The notes under the pieces are model-generated. The model was given only the letters and a program-made list of their open reading frames with translations. It did not search any database and was not told the DNA's origin. A DNA stretch of 64,000 nucleotides from contig CANIQT010000010.1 in NCBI GenBank assembly GCA_947469885.1, positions 62,001-126,000 of the forward strand, given 5' to 3'. Positions 7,879 through 16,034 of this stretch are shown one piece after another. The translations under genes and the position numbers were made by a program. This DNA comes from Bacteroidota bacterium (GTDB lineage Bacteria; Bacteroidota; Bacteroidia; 2-12-FULL-35-15). Each line of letters starts with the position of its first letter. The stretch's first letter is position 1.

Positions 7879-8694
7879 TTAAAGCTTTCCTAATTTTTCC
7901 ATTACATCAACACTCACACCAGTTGATGAATAACCACCATCATGATAAATGTTTTGCATGGTAACCATGCGTGTTAAATCAGAAAACATGGCAATACAAA
8001 AATCTGCACACGATTCGGCAGAAGCATTTCCTAACGGAGAAATTTTATCGGCATAATCATAAAAATCTCCAAAGCCTTTCACTCCGCTGCCGGCAGTGGT
8101 TTTGGTAGGCGATTGCGAAACAGTATTGATACGAACTTTTTTATCCAACCCATAATGATAACCAAAACTACGAGCTATTGATTCAAGCATTGCTTTAATA
8201 TCAGCCATGTCGGTGTAAAATGGATACGTGCGTTGAGCAGCCATGTAAGTAAGTGCTACTACCGAACCCCATTCGCTGATAGCATCCAATTTTTTGGCAA
8301 CACTCAACATTTTGTGCAACGAAAAAGCAGATACATCAATACCTTTTGTAAAATAATCGTAGTTCAGTTCGGCATAAGGAATGTTTTTACGAATGTTTAC
8401 ACTCATACCTATAGAGTGCAAAACAAAATCAATTTTACCTCCCAATACTTCCTGTGATTTGATAAATAAATTAGTCAATTCATCCACATTGGTAGCATCA
8501 GCCGGAATAATTTCTGAATTTGTTTTCTCTGCCAGTTTTTTTATTTCTCCCATTCGCATGGCAATAGGAGCATTGGTCAGAACAAATGTAGCACCGTGTT
8601 CGTGCGCCTTTTCAGCTACTTTCCATGCAATCGAATTTTCGTCCAATGCACCGGTTATAATTCCACGTTTACCTTTTAATAAGTTGTATGACAT
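7879..8694 (-). CDS. fabI: Enoyl-ACP reductase (NADH), FabI
   Basis: A 271-residue divergent short-chain dehydrogenase that performs the last reduction of fatty acid elongation. The nucleotide-binding start is RGIITGALDENSIAWKVAE, where the usual Rossmann GxG pattern is altered as in FabI. The catalytic pair is Y160 and K167 (YTDMADIK, Y-x6-K). SQSPTKTTAGSGVKGF and the HDGGYSSTGV end match family features. It is the last of a minus-strand series but has its own -7 box 27 bp upstream, so it need not depend on recN transcription. A FabK-like fold also occurs at 46484, but FabI is the clear enoyl reductase here. Confidence 0.95.
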   Translation of the reverse strand: MSYNLLKGKRGIITGALDENSIAWKVAEKAHEHGATFVLTNAPIAMRMGEIKKLAEKTNSEIIPADATNVDELTNLFIKSQEVLGGKIDFVLHSIGMSVNIRKNIPYAELNYDYFTKGIDVSAFSLHKMLSVAKKLDAISEWGSVVALTYMAAQRTYPFYTDMADIKAMLESIARSFGYHYGLDKKVRINTVSQSPTKTTAGSGVKGFGDFYDYADKISPLGNASAESCADFCIAMFSDLTRMVTMQNIYHDGGYSSTGVSVDVMEKLGKL

Positions 8695-8720
8695 AATTTA
8701 ATTTTAGTTGTTGGTGGATG

Positions 8721-8728
8721 CAAATATA
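8721..8728 (-). promoter_or_regulatory. Bacteroidota -7 box for fabI
   Basis: The minus strand reads TATATTTG (TAnnTTTG), 27 bp from the fabI start and inside the 43-bp gap to recN. Confidence 0.6.
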
Positions 8729-8737
8729 GTAATAAGT

Positions 8738-10393
8738 TTAAGTTTTTAGCAGTTCTTTTGCATTACTGATGGCAGCGACTGTCGGAGTACCTGTGCTCAG
8801 CATCTTTGCAATTTCTTTAATACGTTCTTCTGCACTTAGTTTTTTAATATTGCTAAATGTTTTATTGTTTTTTTCTTCTTTGTAAACAAATAAATGCGAT
8901 TGTCCTTTGCTCGCTATTTGTGGCAAATGGGTAATGGCAATTACCTGCATGGTGTTTGCCATTTGGTTCATAATGCTTCCTACTTTATCACCAATATCTC
9001 CCGAAACTCCAGTATCAATCTCATCAAAAATAATAGTTGGCAATGCAGTAAGTTGAGCCAACAGCGATTTGATGCTTAACATTAATCGGGATAATTCTCC
9101 ACCCGAAGCCACTTTATTTAATTCCTTGAAATCACTGCCTTTGTTTGCAGAGAAAAGAAAATTTATTTTATCAGTACCGTTTTTAGTTAATAAATTTATT
9201 TCAGTTTGCTCAATTTTTAATTGTGCATTCGGCATGGATAAAGAGGATAGGAGGGAAGCTACTTCTTTTTCTATTTTTGGAATTACTTTTTTTCTGTTGG
9301 CAGAAATCTTTTTTGCACATGCATTCAAATATTTTTCCAAATCCGACAATTCCTTTTTTGCTTTTTCTATTTCAGCTTCCAGCGAAGAAAAATCAAGCAA
9401 CTTGTTGCTCAATTCTACTTTTATCAAAATCAATTCGTCAATTGTTTTTACTTGATGCTTTTGTTGCAAACGATATAATTCATCTAGCCGAACAGTCAAT
9501 ACTTCTATCCGTTTTGGGTCATACACTATTTCTTGTTCCAAGTTCTCCAATTCGTTTGCAATATCTTTTAATTCTATATAAGAACTGTTTATTCTTGAAC
9601 TTAATTCATTTATTTCTGGTTTGAATTTAGCAAACGAAGCAAGTAGTGTTTTTATTTCGTTCAACAATGAAATTAGATTTTGTTCTCCACCATTTAATCC
9701 AAATGCTGCTTTCGAAAGATTTAATTTTATTTCCTCTGCATTGTTCAGCGTTGCTAATTCTTGCTCCAGTGTTGCTTGTTCGTCTGCTTTCAAATTCACA
9801 TCTTCAAGTTCGTTAAATTGAAATTGAAAATAATCAGAATCTTTTTTTGCTTGCGATTCGCGCTCTGTTAATTCATTTAATTTTTTTTCAAGAAGTTTAA
9901 ATTGTTTAAAGGTTGCAGCATATTCAGTTAACAAACCAGCATGGCCTGCAAAAGCATCAACCACCGACAACTGAAATTCAACAGCATTGAGGTCAAGTGT
10001 TTCGTGTTGTGAATGAATATCTATAAGGTATGCGGCTAGTTCTTTTAACTGTGAAAGAGTAACTGGTGTATCATTAATAAATGCTCTTGATTTTCCTTCA
10101 GGGTTAATTTCTCTCCTGATAGTAGTGGTAGTTTCGTAATCTAATTCATTAGAGGTAAAAAAATCTTTCAACGAATACCCCTTTATATTAAATGTTACTT
10201 CAATAATACATTTTTTTGTTTTGTCTTGCAACGATTGTGCATCGGCTCTGCTGCCAGCTACCAACCCCAAAGCTCCTATTAGTATTGATTTTCCTGCACC
10301 AGTTTCACCCGTAATAATTGTTAATCCATCCGAAAAATCAACATCAAGGCGGTCGATTAGGGCATAATTCTGTACAGATAAATGGTGAAGCAT
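8738..10393 (-). CDS. recN: DNA repair protein RecN
   Basis: A 551-residue SMC-like ATPase that acts on double-strand breaks. The N-terminal ATPase part opens MLHHLSVQNYALIDRLDVDF with Walker A GETGAGKS at residues 29-36. The Q-loop region LIDIHSQHETLDL is near residues 120-135. Long coiled-coil segments follow (Glu/Lys/Leu-rich). The C-terminal half has the signature VASGGELSRLMLSIK and Walker B PTIIFDEIDTGVSGD. The length is normal. It follows porD by about 80 bp in a gene order (bamD, rpoZ, coaBC, porD, recN) that I know from other Bacteroidota. No stress-response operator was seen. Confidence 0.97.
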   Translation of the reverse strand: MLHHLSVQNYALIDRLDVDFSDGLTIITGETGAGKSILIGALGLVAGSRADAQSLQDKTKKCIIEVTFNIKGYSLKDFFTSNELDYETTTTIRREINPEGKSRAFINDTPVTLSQLKELAAYLIDIHSQHETLDLNAVEFQLSVVDAFAGHAGLLTEYAATFKQFKLLEKKLNELTERESQAKKDSDYFQFQFNELEDVNLKADEQATLEQELATLNNAEEIKLNLSKAAFGLNGGEQNLISLLNEIKTLLASFAKFKPEINELSSRINSSYIELKDIANELENLEQEIVYDPKRIEVLTVRLDELYRLQQKHQVKTIDELILIKVELSNKLLDFSSLEAEIEKAKKELSDLEKYLNACAKKISANRKKVIPKIEKEVASLLSSLSMPNAQLKIEQTEINLLTKNGTDKINFLFSANKGSDFKELNKVASGGELSRLMLSIKSLLAQLTALPTIIFDEIDTGVSGDIGDKVGSIMNQMANTMQVIAITHLPQIASKGQSHLFVYKEEKNNKTFSNIKKLSAEERIKEIAKMLSTGTPTVAAISNAKELLKT

Positions 10394-10472
10394 AGTTTAT
10401 GTTATGGGAGTGCTAAATTAAAAAAAATAATCTCGCTCTAGAGGAATGAAAACAAAAATGTTCAGTAAAAAA

Positions 10473-11369
10473 TTACTGATTTAAAATTTTCTGATACTTA
10501 TTACTGTTGGTAGGGTCAATTTCGTTGAGTGTATTTACCACTTTGGCTTTTTCGTCAGGAAACCCGCCTGAAAAGATGTTTATTATTTCTTCTGATTTTG
10601 CAATAAAAAACACCTGTAAACTAAACGACAAAGGTTTTGCTTCATGAACCGATTTCAATTTTTCGATACTTTCTAAAATAATAGCCCGCCCGCTTTCCTT
10701 ATTATCCGCCATTATATCTAAGCCCTTCCGGTGATAGTTATACATACATTCGCGCAAAGGAATAAATGAGGCATCTACCATATTATTGATCAGAATATAA
10801 CGATTTTGATTTCCATCAAACGCTTTCCAACCTTTTTCTTCAGCACTTTGGGCATTGTTTACTACTGCTAATGCCTTTTGTAGGTATGGCGTTCCTCCAT
10901 TCATCGCAAAAGTATCATAGTGCATTCCGATAATTAAGTAAGCATAAAAACCTAAGACCGAAGTAAGATTGGAAGAATATGAATTTTCTGAAAAGTCAAG
11001 CGCCTGACCTTCTGTATAATAAAATGTAAAGTCTTTATCATTGTAATTAAATAGTGGAGAATTGTAAGAAGATTTGAATACTGGACGGTTGGCTGCAATT
11101 TGTATGGTGGCCGAAAATTTATCGGTTTGCGGTCGCTCAGAAACATTTATTAAAACATTACAGTCAATTCGCTCTTCGGGTTTAAATATTTCGTTTGTCC
11201 ATTTTCTGTTATTCATAAATTCGAATACTGCCGATTTTAATACGTCAAAAACACGTTTGTCGGTTCCCTGAATTTGGTCGGAATTAATGGTGACTTTACA
11301 ATTTAATTCTTGTGCAAACATAGCGTTTACAAGAAAAAATGATTGTATTATTAAAATTATTTTTCGCAC
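10473..11369 (-). CDS. porD: Type IX secretion protein PorD-like (DUF4835)
   Basis: A 298-residue protein with a cleavable signal peptide (MRKIILIIQSFFLVNAMFAQ, cut after AQ). The body starts ELNCKVTINSDQIQGTDKRVF, typical of the DUF4835 family, and continues with conserved NRKWTNEIFKPEERIDCN and FYAYLIIGMHYDTFAMNGG segments. The family is annotated PorD because of its link to T9SS in Porphyromonas, but its mechanism is not established. It sits 12 bp downstream of coaBC and upstream of recN, the usual neighbourhood. The three T9SS cargo proteins in this window show that the system is in use. Confidence 0.85.
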   Translation of the reverse strand: MRKIILIIQSFFLVNAMFAQELNCKVTINSDQIQGTDKRVFDVLKSAVFEFMNNRKWTNEIFKPEERIDCNVLINVSERPQTDKFSATIQIAANRPVFKSSYNSPLFNYNDKDFTFYYTEGQALDFSENSYSSNLTSVLGFYAYLIIGMHYDTFAMNGGTPYLQKALAVVNNAQSAEEKGWKAFDGNQNRYILINNMVDASFIPLRECMYNYHRKGLDIMADNKESGRAIILESIEKLKSVHEAKPLSFSLQVFFIAKSEEIINIFSGGFPDEKAKVVNTLNEIDPTNSNKYQKILNQ

Positions 11370-11381
11370 ACTCTTTAGTTT

Positions 11382-12581
11382 TTATTTTTCTGGTTTCAAA
11401 ATTTCTGCAATAATATCTTTCGCTACTTCCGATTTATTCTTCAACCCAAAAGTAGTAATTTTATTGTATTTATCAATTATAGAAATTTTATTTGTGTCGG
11501 TTTTAAATCCGGCACCTTTATCTTTCAGCGAATTTAAAACGATAAAATCTAAATTTTTCTTTTTTATTTTAGTCTTTGCATTTTCAATTTCATTCTCTGT
11601 TTCCAATGCAAATCCAACAAGTATTTGGTTTTTCTTTTTTGTTTTACCTAATTCCGCAAGTGTATCTATAGTTGGCACTAATTGAATAGATTGATCAGCT
11701 ACTGTTTTTTTTATTTTTTGATTGGCAATTTTTGCTGGTTTAAAATCTGCTACAGCGGCTGATAAAATAGCAATATCATAAACTTTCGCTAATATTTTGC
11801 ACCAATTGTATAGTTCTTCGGCAGAGGTTACATCTCTACGTTGTATATTTTTATTTACAACTGTCAATTGATTGGGTCCACAAATTAATGACACTGTTGC
11901 CCCTTGGTTTGCCAACTCCTCTGCAATAGCAAACCCCATTTTGCCTGACGAATGATTACCAATAAAACGAACAGGGTCAATGGCTTCGTAGGTAGGTCCG
12001 GCAGTTACCAATACATTTTTTCCTGATAAAGGAAGATGCTTAGTAAACTCCTTTTCAAGAAAAGAAATAATTTCTTCGGGCTCTGCCATTCTTCCTTCGC
12101 CTATCAAACCGCTTGCTAGTTCACCAATACCTGGATTGATTATTCCATTTCCAAACGAAGCAATTCGTTTTAAATTATCGGAAGTAGATGGATGTTTCAA
12201 CATATCCAAATCCATTGCCGGAGCCACATAAACTTTGCAACGGACTGATAAATATACTGCCGCTAATAAATTATCACAAATTCCATTCGCCATTTTCGCA
12301 ATTGTATTTGCCGATGCCGGGGCTATTATCATTGCATCTGCCCAAAGTCCAAGTTCTACATGATTGTTCCATTCGCCTGATTCGTTTTTTTTGAAATCAG
12401 TCAGAACAGGATTTTTAGAAAGAGTGGAAAGGGTGAGTGGGGTAATAAATTCAGCAGCAGCAGCAGTCATAACGACTTTTACATTTGCTCCTGCTTTTAC
12501 TAATAAACGAACTAAAAATGCTGACTTGTAAGCAGCTATGCTACCTGTTACACCAACAATAATATTTTTATTGCGAAGCAT
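11382..12581 (-). CDS. coaBC: Bifunctional phosphopantothenoylcysteine decarboxylase / phosphopantothenate-cysteine ligase
   Basis: A 399-residue two-domain enzyme of coenzyme A synthesis. The N-terminal CoaC flavoprotein domain (about 1-180) opens KNIIVGVTGSIAAYKSA, with APASANTIAKMANGICDNLL as FMN/active-site motif and PAMDLDMLKHP as the substrate clamp. In the clamp Asp replaces the Asn common in PXMNxxMW. The C-terminal CoaB domain (from about 185) has LVTAGPTYEAIDPVRFIGNHSSGKMG, and later ILSAAVADFKP and the nucleotide-binding LVGFALETEN. The length is normal. It is tightly linked to porD (12-bp gap) and 83 bp from rpoZ. Confidence 0.96.
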   Translation of the reverse strand: MLRNKNIIVGVTGSIAAYKSAFLVRLLVKAGANVKVVMTAAAAEFITPLTLSTLSKNPVLTDFKKNESGEWNNHVELGLWADAMIIAPASANTIAKMANGICDNLLAAVYLSVRCKVYVAPAMDLDMLKHPSTSDNLKRIASFGNGIINPGIGELASGLIGEGRMAEPEEIISFLEKEFTKHLPLSGKNVLVTAGPTYEAIDPVRFIGNHSSGKMGFAIAEELANQGATVSLICGPNQLTVVNKNIQRRDVTSAEELYNWCKILAKVYDIAILSAAVADFKPAKIANQKIKKTVADQSIQLVPTIDTLAELGKTKKKNQILVGFALETENEIENAKTKIKKKNLDFIVLNSLKDKGAGFKTDTNKISIIDKYNKITTFGLKNKSEVAKDIIAEILKPEK

Positions 12582-12664
12582 TGATTTAAATTTAGGATTT
12601 AGGATTAAAATAAATATTAATAATCTGAATAATCCTAATTCCTTAATTCAATAATCCTAAATTT

Positions 12665-12994
12665 TTATTTCTGAACTTCTGCGTTAGGGTTACGCGAATA
12701 AATTTTATTGTCAAAAAATTCTTGAATAGCAATCAAAGAAGGTTTTGGCATGCGCTCATAGAATTTAGAAATTTCTATCTGCTCACGGTTTTCAAAAATT
12801 TCTTCCAAATTATCAGTGGTAGATGCAAATTCAGCTAATTTATTTGTCAACTCTTCTTTTATTTCAGAACTGATTTGATTAGCACGTTTCGAAATGATAG
12901 CAATACTTTCGTAAATGTTACCCGTTTTTCCGTCTAGAGTTCTCAAATCTCTTGTTGTTGTTGTTAAATCCGCTGTTGTTTTTTTGTAGTCCAT
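12665..12994 (-). CDS. rpoZ: RNA polymerase omega-like subunit (Bacteroidota type)
   Basis: A 109-residue protein whose middle, GNIYESIAIISKRANQISSEIKEELTNKL, carries the omega signature (an IA...RA.QI pattern). The C-terminal extension EIFENREQIEISKFYERMPKPSLIAIQEFFDNKIY is typical of the Bacteroidota version, usually annotated as a hypothetical or RpoZ protein. Position between bamD and coaBC supports the call. The family assembles or stabilises beta-prime. An alternative name would simply be a conserved Bacteroidota protein of the omega superfamily. Confidence 0.85.
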   Translation of the reverse strand: MDYKKTTADLTTTTRDLRTLDGKTGNIYESIAIISKRANQISSEIKEELTNKLAEFASTTDNLEEIFENREQIEISKFYERMPKPSLIAIQEFFDNKIYSRNPNAEVQK

Positions 12995-13040
12995 TTTATT
13001 TAATTGTTTATTGTTATTGATTACTATTGTCTAATACTTT

Positions 13041-13928
13041 TTATAAAGAGGATGTTTTTGTGTACTTCTCCAAACTTTTTTGAGCACTGGTGTAAACCAT
13101 TTCAGCATCTTTTATGTATTCGCTGTTAGGATAAGAATCCACAAATTTTAGATAGGCATCGCAAGCAGCTTTAAAGCGTTCCTGCTTTTTCGACTCAATG
13201 CTGTTCAATGCCAATAAATAATAAGATTTAATTATTTTAAAATGTATTTCTTCTGTATGTTTGGTATCAGCAAAATCTTTCAAATGATTACCCAAAGCGG
13301 CAATGGCAGCTTTGTAATCACTCATATTATAATATAACATTGCATTTTCGTATGATTTGCGCTCCAACTTTCCTCTTAATTTATCCAGCAAATCGTTGCA
13401 TTGAGGAATCCGAGAACTTTTTGGATATTGATTTGTAAATCTTTGAAACTCTTTAATAGCAAGTTTAGTATCTATTTGGTCGAGGCTATACTCTGGCGAA
13501 TTGAGATAAAAACAATACGCATTCATGTAAGCACATTCTTCGGTGTGTTTGCTGTTAGGATAATTTTTTGCGAAACTCCTGAATTGGTAACCTGCCAAAA
13601 TATAATCTTCTAAATTGTAATTGCAATAAGCATAGTAGTAGTGCACTTCTTCTCCTTTTTCCGTTCCTCTATAAACACTCATCAACTCTTCAAACAAAGT
13701 AAGTGCTTTTCCATAATCTTCTTTCTGAAAATATTTGACCGCTGCAGCATACTTTGCATCCATGTCCGAACTCTTGATAAGTTTATTGTACTTACCAATG
13801 GTAATATCAAAACGCTTGTGCTTTTCCTTACTGCTAGTTGATTCGTACACCTTCTCTTCGTTGTGACATGAGGCAAGAATCCCGATAAGGAAAGTAAATG
13901 ATAAAATGTATAAACTATTTTTTTGCAT
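13041..13928 (-). CDS. bamD: Outer membrane protein assembly factor BamD
   Basis: I choose the ATG at 13926-13928, giving 295 residues. It produces a clean lipoprotein signal (MQKNSLYILSFTFLIGILASC, acylated Cys21) and sits just behind a TATCTTTG -7 box. An ATG 105 bp further upstream would put a hydrophilic tail before the signal. The mature protein is a TPR array: AAVKYFQKEDYGKALTLFEELM, YYAYCNYNLEDYILAGYQFRSFAKNYPNS, AIKEFQRFTNQYPKSSR and ACDAYLKFVDSYPNSEY. BamD works with BamA to insert outer-membrane proteins. It is first in the series bamD-rpoZ-coaBC-porD-recN. Confidence 0.93.
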   Translation of the reverse strand: MQKNSLYILSFTFLIGILASCHNEEKVYESTSSKEKHKRFDITIGKYNKLIKSSDMDAKYAAAVKYFQKEDYGKALTLFEELMSVYRGTEKGEEVHYYYAYCNYNLEDYILAGYQFRSFAKNYPNSKHTEECAYMNAYCFYLNSPEYSLDQIDTKLAIKEFQRFTNQYPKSSRIPQCNDLLDKLRGKLERKSYENAMLYYNMSDYKAAIAALGNHLKDFADTKHTEEIHFKIIKSYYLLALNSIESKKQERFKAACDAYLKFVDSYPNSEYIKDAEMVYTSAQKSLEKYTKTSSL

Positions 13929-13937
13929 AACGGAGCG

Positions 13938-13945
13938 CAAAGATA
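13938..13945 (-). promoter_or_regulatory. Bacteroidota -7 box for the bamD series
   Basis: The minus strand reads TATCTTTG, 9 bp before the chosen bamD ATG. The predicted leader is therefore only a few nucleotides. It is the candidate promoter for bamD through recN. Confidence 0.65.
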
Positions 13946-14017
13946 GGCTTTTTGATTGAAATACAGCACAGTTTGTTATTTTATTCATGTATCCTAAAAA
14001 GAACTTAAAATAAAAAC

Positions 14018-14025
14018 TAATTTTG
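14018..14025 (+). promoter_or_regulatory. Bacteroidota -7 box for the palmitoyltransferase-like gene
   Basis: TAATTTTG, an exact TAnnTTTG match 44 bp before the start at 14070. The leader contains CAATT-rich imperfect repeats. Confidence 0.6.
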
Positions 14026-14069
14026 CACCCCATAACAATTCAATAATACAACAATTTAACAATTTATAT

Positions 14070-15314
14070 ATGAAAGATTTATTTGAGAAAATTCAAGAAA
14101 ATCGTGGTCCTATCGGGCAACACGCAAAAGAAAGTCACGGGTATTTTACATTTCCAAAACTGGAAGGGGATATTGCCCCTCGCATGATGTTTCGCGGAAA
14201 GATGCGACTGAACTGGAGTTTGAACAATTACTTAGGGTTGGCTAATCATCCCGAAGTTAGAAAAGCGGATGCTGATGCAGGTGCAAAATATGGGTTTGCT
14301 CAACCAATGGGAGCTCGAATGATGAGCGGAAATTCTGACCAACACGAACAATTGGAAAGAGAGTTGTCTGCTTTTGTGAGCAAAGAAAGTACAATCCTTT
14401 GTAATTTCGGTTACCAGGCTATGGTTTCGGCTATAGATTGTTTAGTGGATAGAAGAGATGTTATTGTATATGATGCTGAATCGCATGCGTGTATTTTAGA
14501 TGGAGTGCGATTGCACATGGGCAAACGGTACGTTTTTAAACACAATGATATTGAAGATTGCGAAAAACAATTGCAACGTGCTACCAAATTGGCAAAAGAG
14601 CAAAATGGCTCTATTTTAGTAATTACTGAAGGTGTATTCGGAATGAGCGGTCGTCAGGGAAGATTAAAAGAGATAGTTGATTTAAAGAAAAAATACAAAT
14701 TTCGTTTGTTTGTGGACGATGCTCACGGTATAGGTACAATGGGTGCTACAGGAGGTGGAACAGGGCAGGAGCAAGGTTGCCAAGACGGAATAGATATTTA
14801 TTTCGGAACATTTGCTAAATCTTTTGCTTTGATTGGTGGTTTTATTTCGAGTGAAGAGCATATTGTGGAATATCTTCGTTACAACATGCGCTCTCAAATT
14901 TTTGCAAAAGCGTTGCCTTTGCCATTGGTAGTTGGTGCTTTGAAACGCATTGAATTAATGCGTAATCATCCCGAATATAAAGATAAGCTATGGGAAATTA
15001 CTCGTGCTTTGCAAAACGGATTGCGTACTGCTGGTTTCGAAATTGGAAAAACCAATTCTCCCGTAACTCCTATATTTATGAGTGGTTCTATACCCGAAGC
15101 GACCAACATGATTCTTGATTTGCGCGAAAACTTTAATATTTTCTGCTCTATGGTGGTATATCCTGTGGTGCCAAAAGGTGTAATTATTCTTCGTATTATT
15201 CCTACTGCTGTGCATACTATGGAGGATGTAAACTATACTATTGATTCGTTTTCCAAAATTGTTGGAAAACTGAAATCAGGACAGTATATGTCTGAAAAAA
15301 TTGCTGTGTTTTAA
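14070..15314 (+). CDS. Alpha-oxoamine synthase, probable serine palmitoyltransferase
   Basis: A 414-residue PLP enzyme of the aminotransferase class II (alpha-oxoamine synthase) family. These enzymes condense an amino acid with an acyl-CoA. It has the glycine-rich SLNNYLGLANHPEV start, the EGVFGMSG segment, VDDAHGIG at about 215-222 for cofactor contacts, and the Schiff-base lysine in GTFAKSFALIGG (K250). Similar Bacteroidota enzymes are serine palmitoyltransferases that make the sphingoid base of sphingolipids. 2-Amino-3-ketobutyrate CoA ligase and 8-amino-7-oxononanoate synthase are close relatives and cannot be excluded by sequence reading. No threonine dehydrogenase or biotin genes are nearby, which favours the lipid role. 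Confidence 0.8.
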   Translation: MKDLFEKIQENRGPIGQHAKESHGYFTFPKLEGDIAPRMMFRGKMRLNWSLNNYLGLANHPEVRKADADAGAKYGFAQPMGARMMSGNSDQHEQLERELSAFVSKESTILCNFGYQAMVSAIDCLVDRRDVIVYDAESHACILDGVRLHMGKRYVFKHNDIEDCEKQLQRATKLAKEQNGSILVITEGVFGMSGRQGRLKEIVDLKKKYKFRLFVDDAHGIGTMGATGGGTGQEQGCQDGIDIYFGTFAKSFALIGGFISSEEHIVEYLRYNMRSQIFAKALPLPLVVGALKRIELMRNHPEYKDKLWEITRALQNGLRTAGFEIGKTNSPVTPIFMSGSIPEATNMILDLRENFNIFCSMVVYPVVPKGVIILRIIPTAVHTMEDVNYTIDSFSKIVGKLKSGQYMSEKIAVF

Positions 15315-15323
15315 TCTTTTATA

Positions 15324-15455
15324 ATGAAAAGAAGCCTTTCAATAGTTCTTTTAATCTGTTTTGCTATAACACTCGTTACCTCGTGTGCAAGCGGTAAAAA
15401 GGATTGTCAGGGTCATCGCCACCATGTAAAGACTGATATGGGGGGATATTTATAA
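15324..15455 (+). CDS. 43-residue putative lipoprotein
   Basis: A small open frame 9 bp after the preceding stop. It encodes a lysine/arginine start, a hydrophobic core and lipobox VTSC followed by ASGKKDCQGHRHH, ending MGGYL. All parts of a lipoprotein signal are present, and the mature peptide would be about 22 residues with a second Cys and three His. Similar tiny lipoproteins are common and rarely annotated in this phylum. The short gap suggests co-transcription with the upstream enzyme. Function is unknown; the His/Cys cluster might bind metal, but that is a guess. Confidence 0.6.
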   Translation: MKRSLSIVLLICFAITLVTSCASGKKDCQGHRHHVKTDMGGYL

Positions 15456-15520
15456 GAAATTTAACCCAAAATAATACTTCCCATTATAAAATTCTAAGTT
15501 TTTCGATTTTTCAAAATCAG

Positions 15521-15804
15521 GAATGCACCAAATCATTTGATTTGGTGTTGTATCAGATTGAAGAATGCATCAAATCAGTTGGTTTGGAGCGTTCCCTTCT
15601 TAGCGAATTCACCAAATCACTTGATTTGGTACATTCCCAATTTCCCAAAATGCACTTTTTTTATTTTTGTTGGTTTTCCGAATTAAGGAATGCACCAAAT
15701 CACCTGGTTCGGAGCATTCTCTAGATAAGGAATGCGTCAAATCATTCCGTTAGGAGCATTCTCCAAACCGACATAAAGCCAAATCAAATGATTTGGTGCA
15801 TTCT
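15521..15804. repeat. 42-bp-period array of imperfect palindromes
   Basis: Units begin at 15521, 15563, 15605, 15688, 15730 and 15772, that is at steps of 42 or twice 42 (less one). Each is an imperfect dyad of the form GAATGCACCAAATCA...TGATTTGGTGCATTC, about 33 bp long. A degenerate unit fills the slot near 15647, and a lone CAAATCAAATGATTT half sits near 15906. The rest of the gap 15456-16034 shows no convincing gene or other structure. Arms vary from unit to unit, and several changes are compensated on the other arm (for example a change to GGTTTGGAGC). Confidence 0.85.
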
Positions 15805-16034
15805 GGAAATGGGAAAAGTAAAAAATGATGATTATTGTTACTTTGTCCATTAGAAGAAAAGGCAAAATCAACAAACATATAGGTATCCCCAAAAAGCCTA
15901 AGGGGCAAATCAAATGATTTTACCGTTTCCTAAACAGGAAAAACTTTCAAAAATGGCAAACTGAAATTCTCCAACTCTAAAAATTATGCAATTCATTTTA
16001 ATCTTGCATCTTTGCACTCCTGAAAAACACACAC

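Noticed and set aside
13929-14033. Longer bamD start at 14033
   Set aside because: It would put 35 residues before the lipoprotein signal and read through the -7 box.
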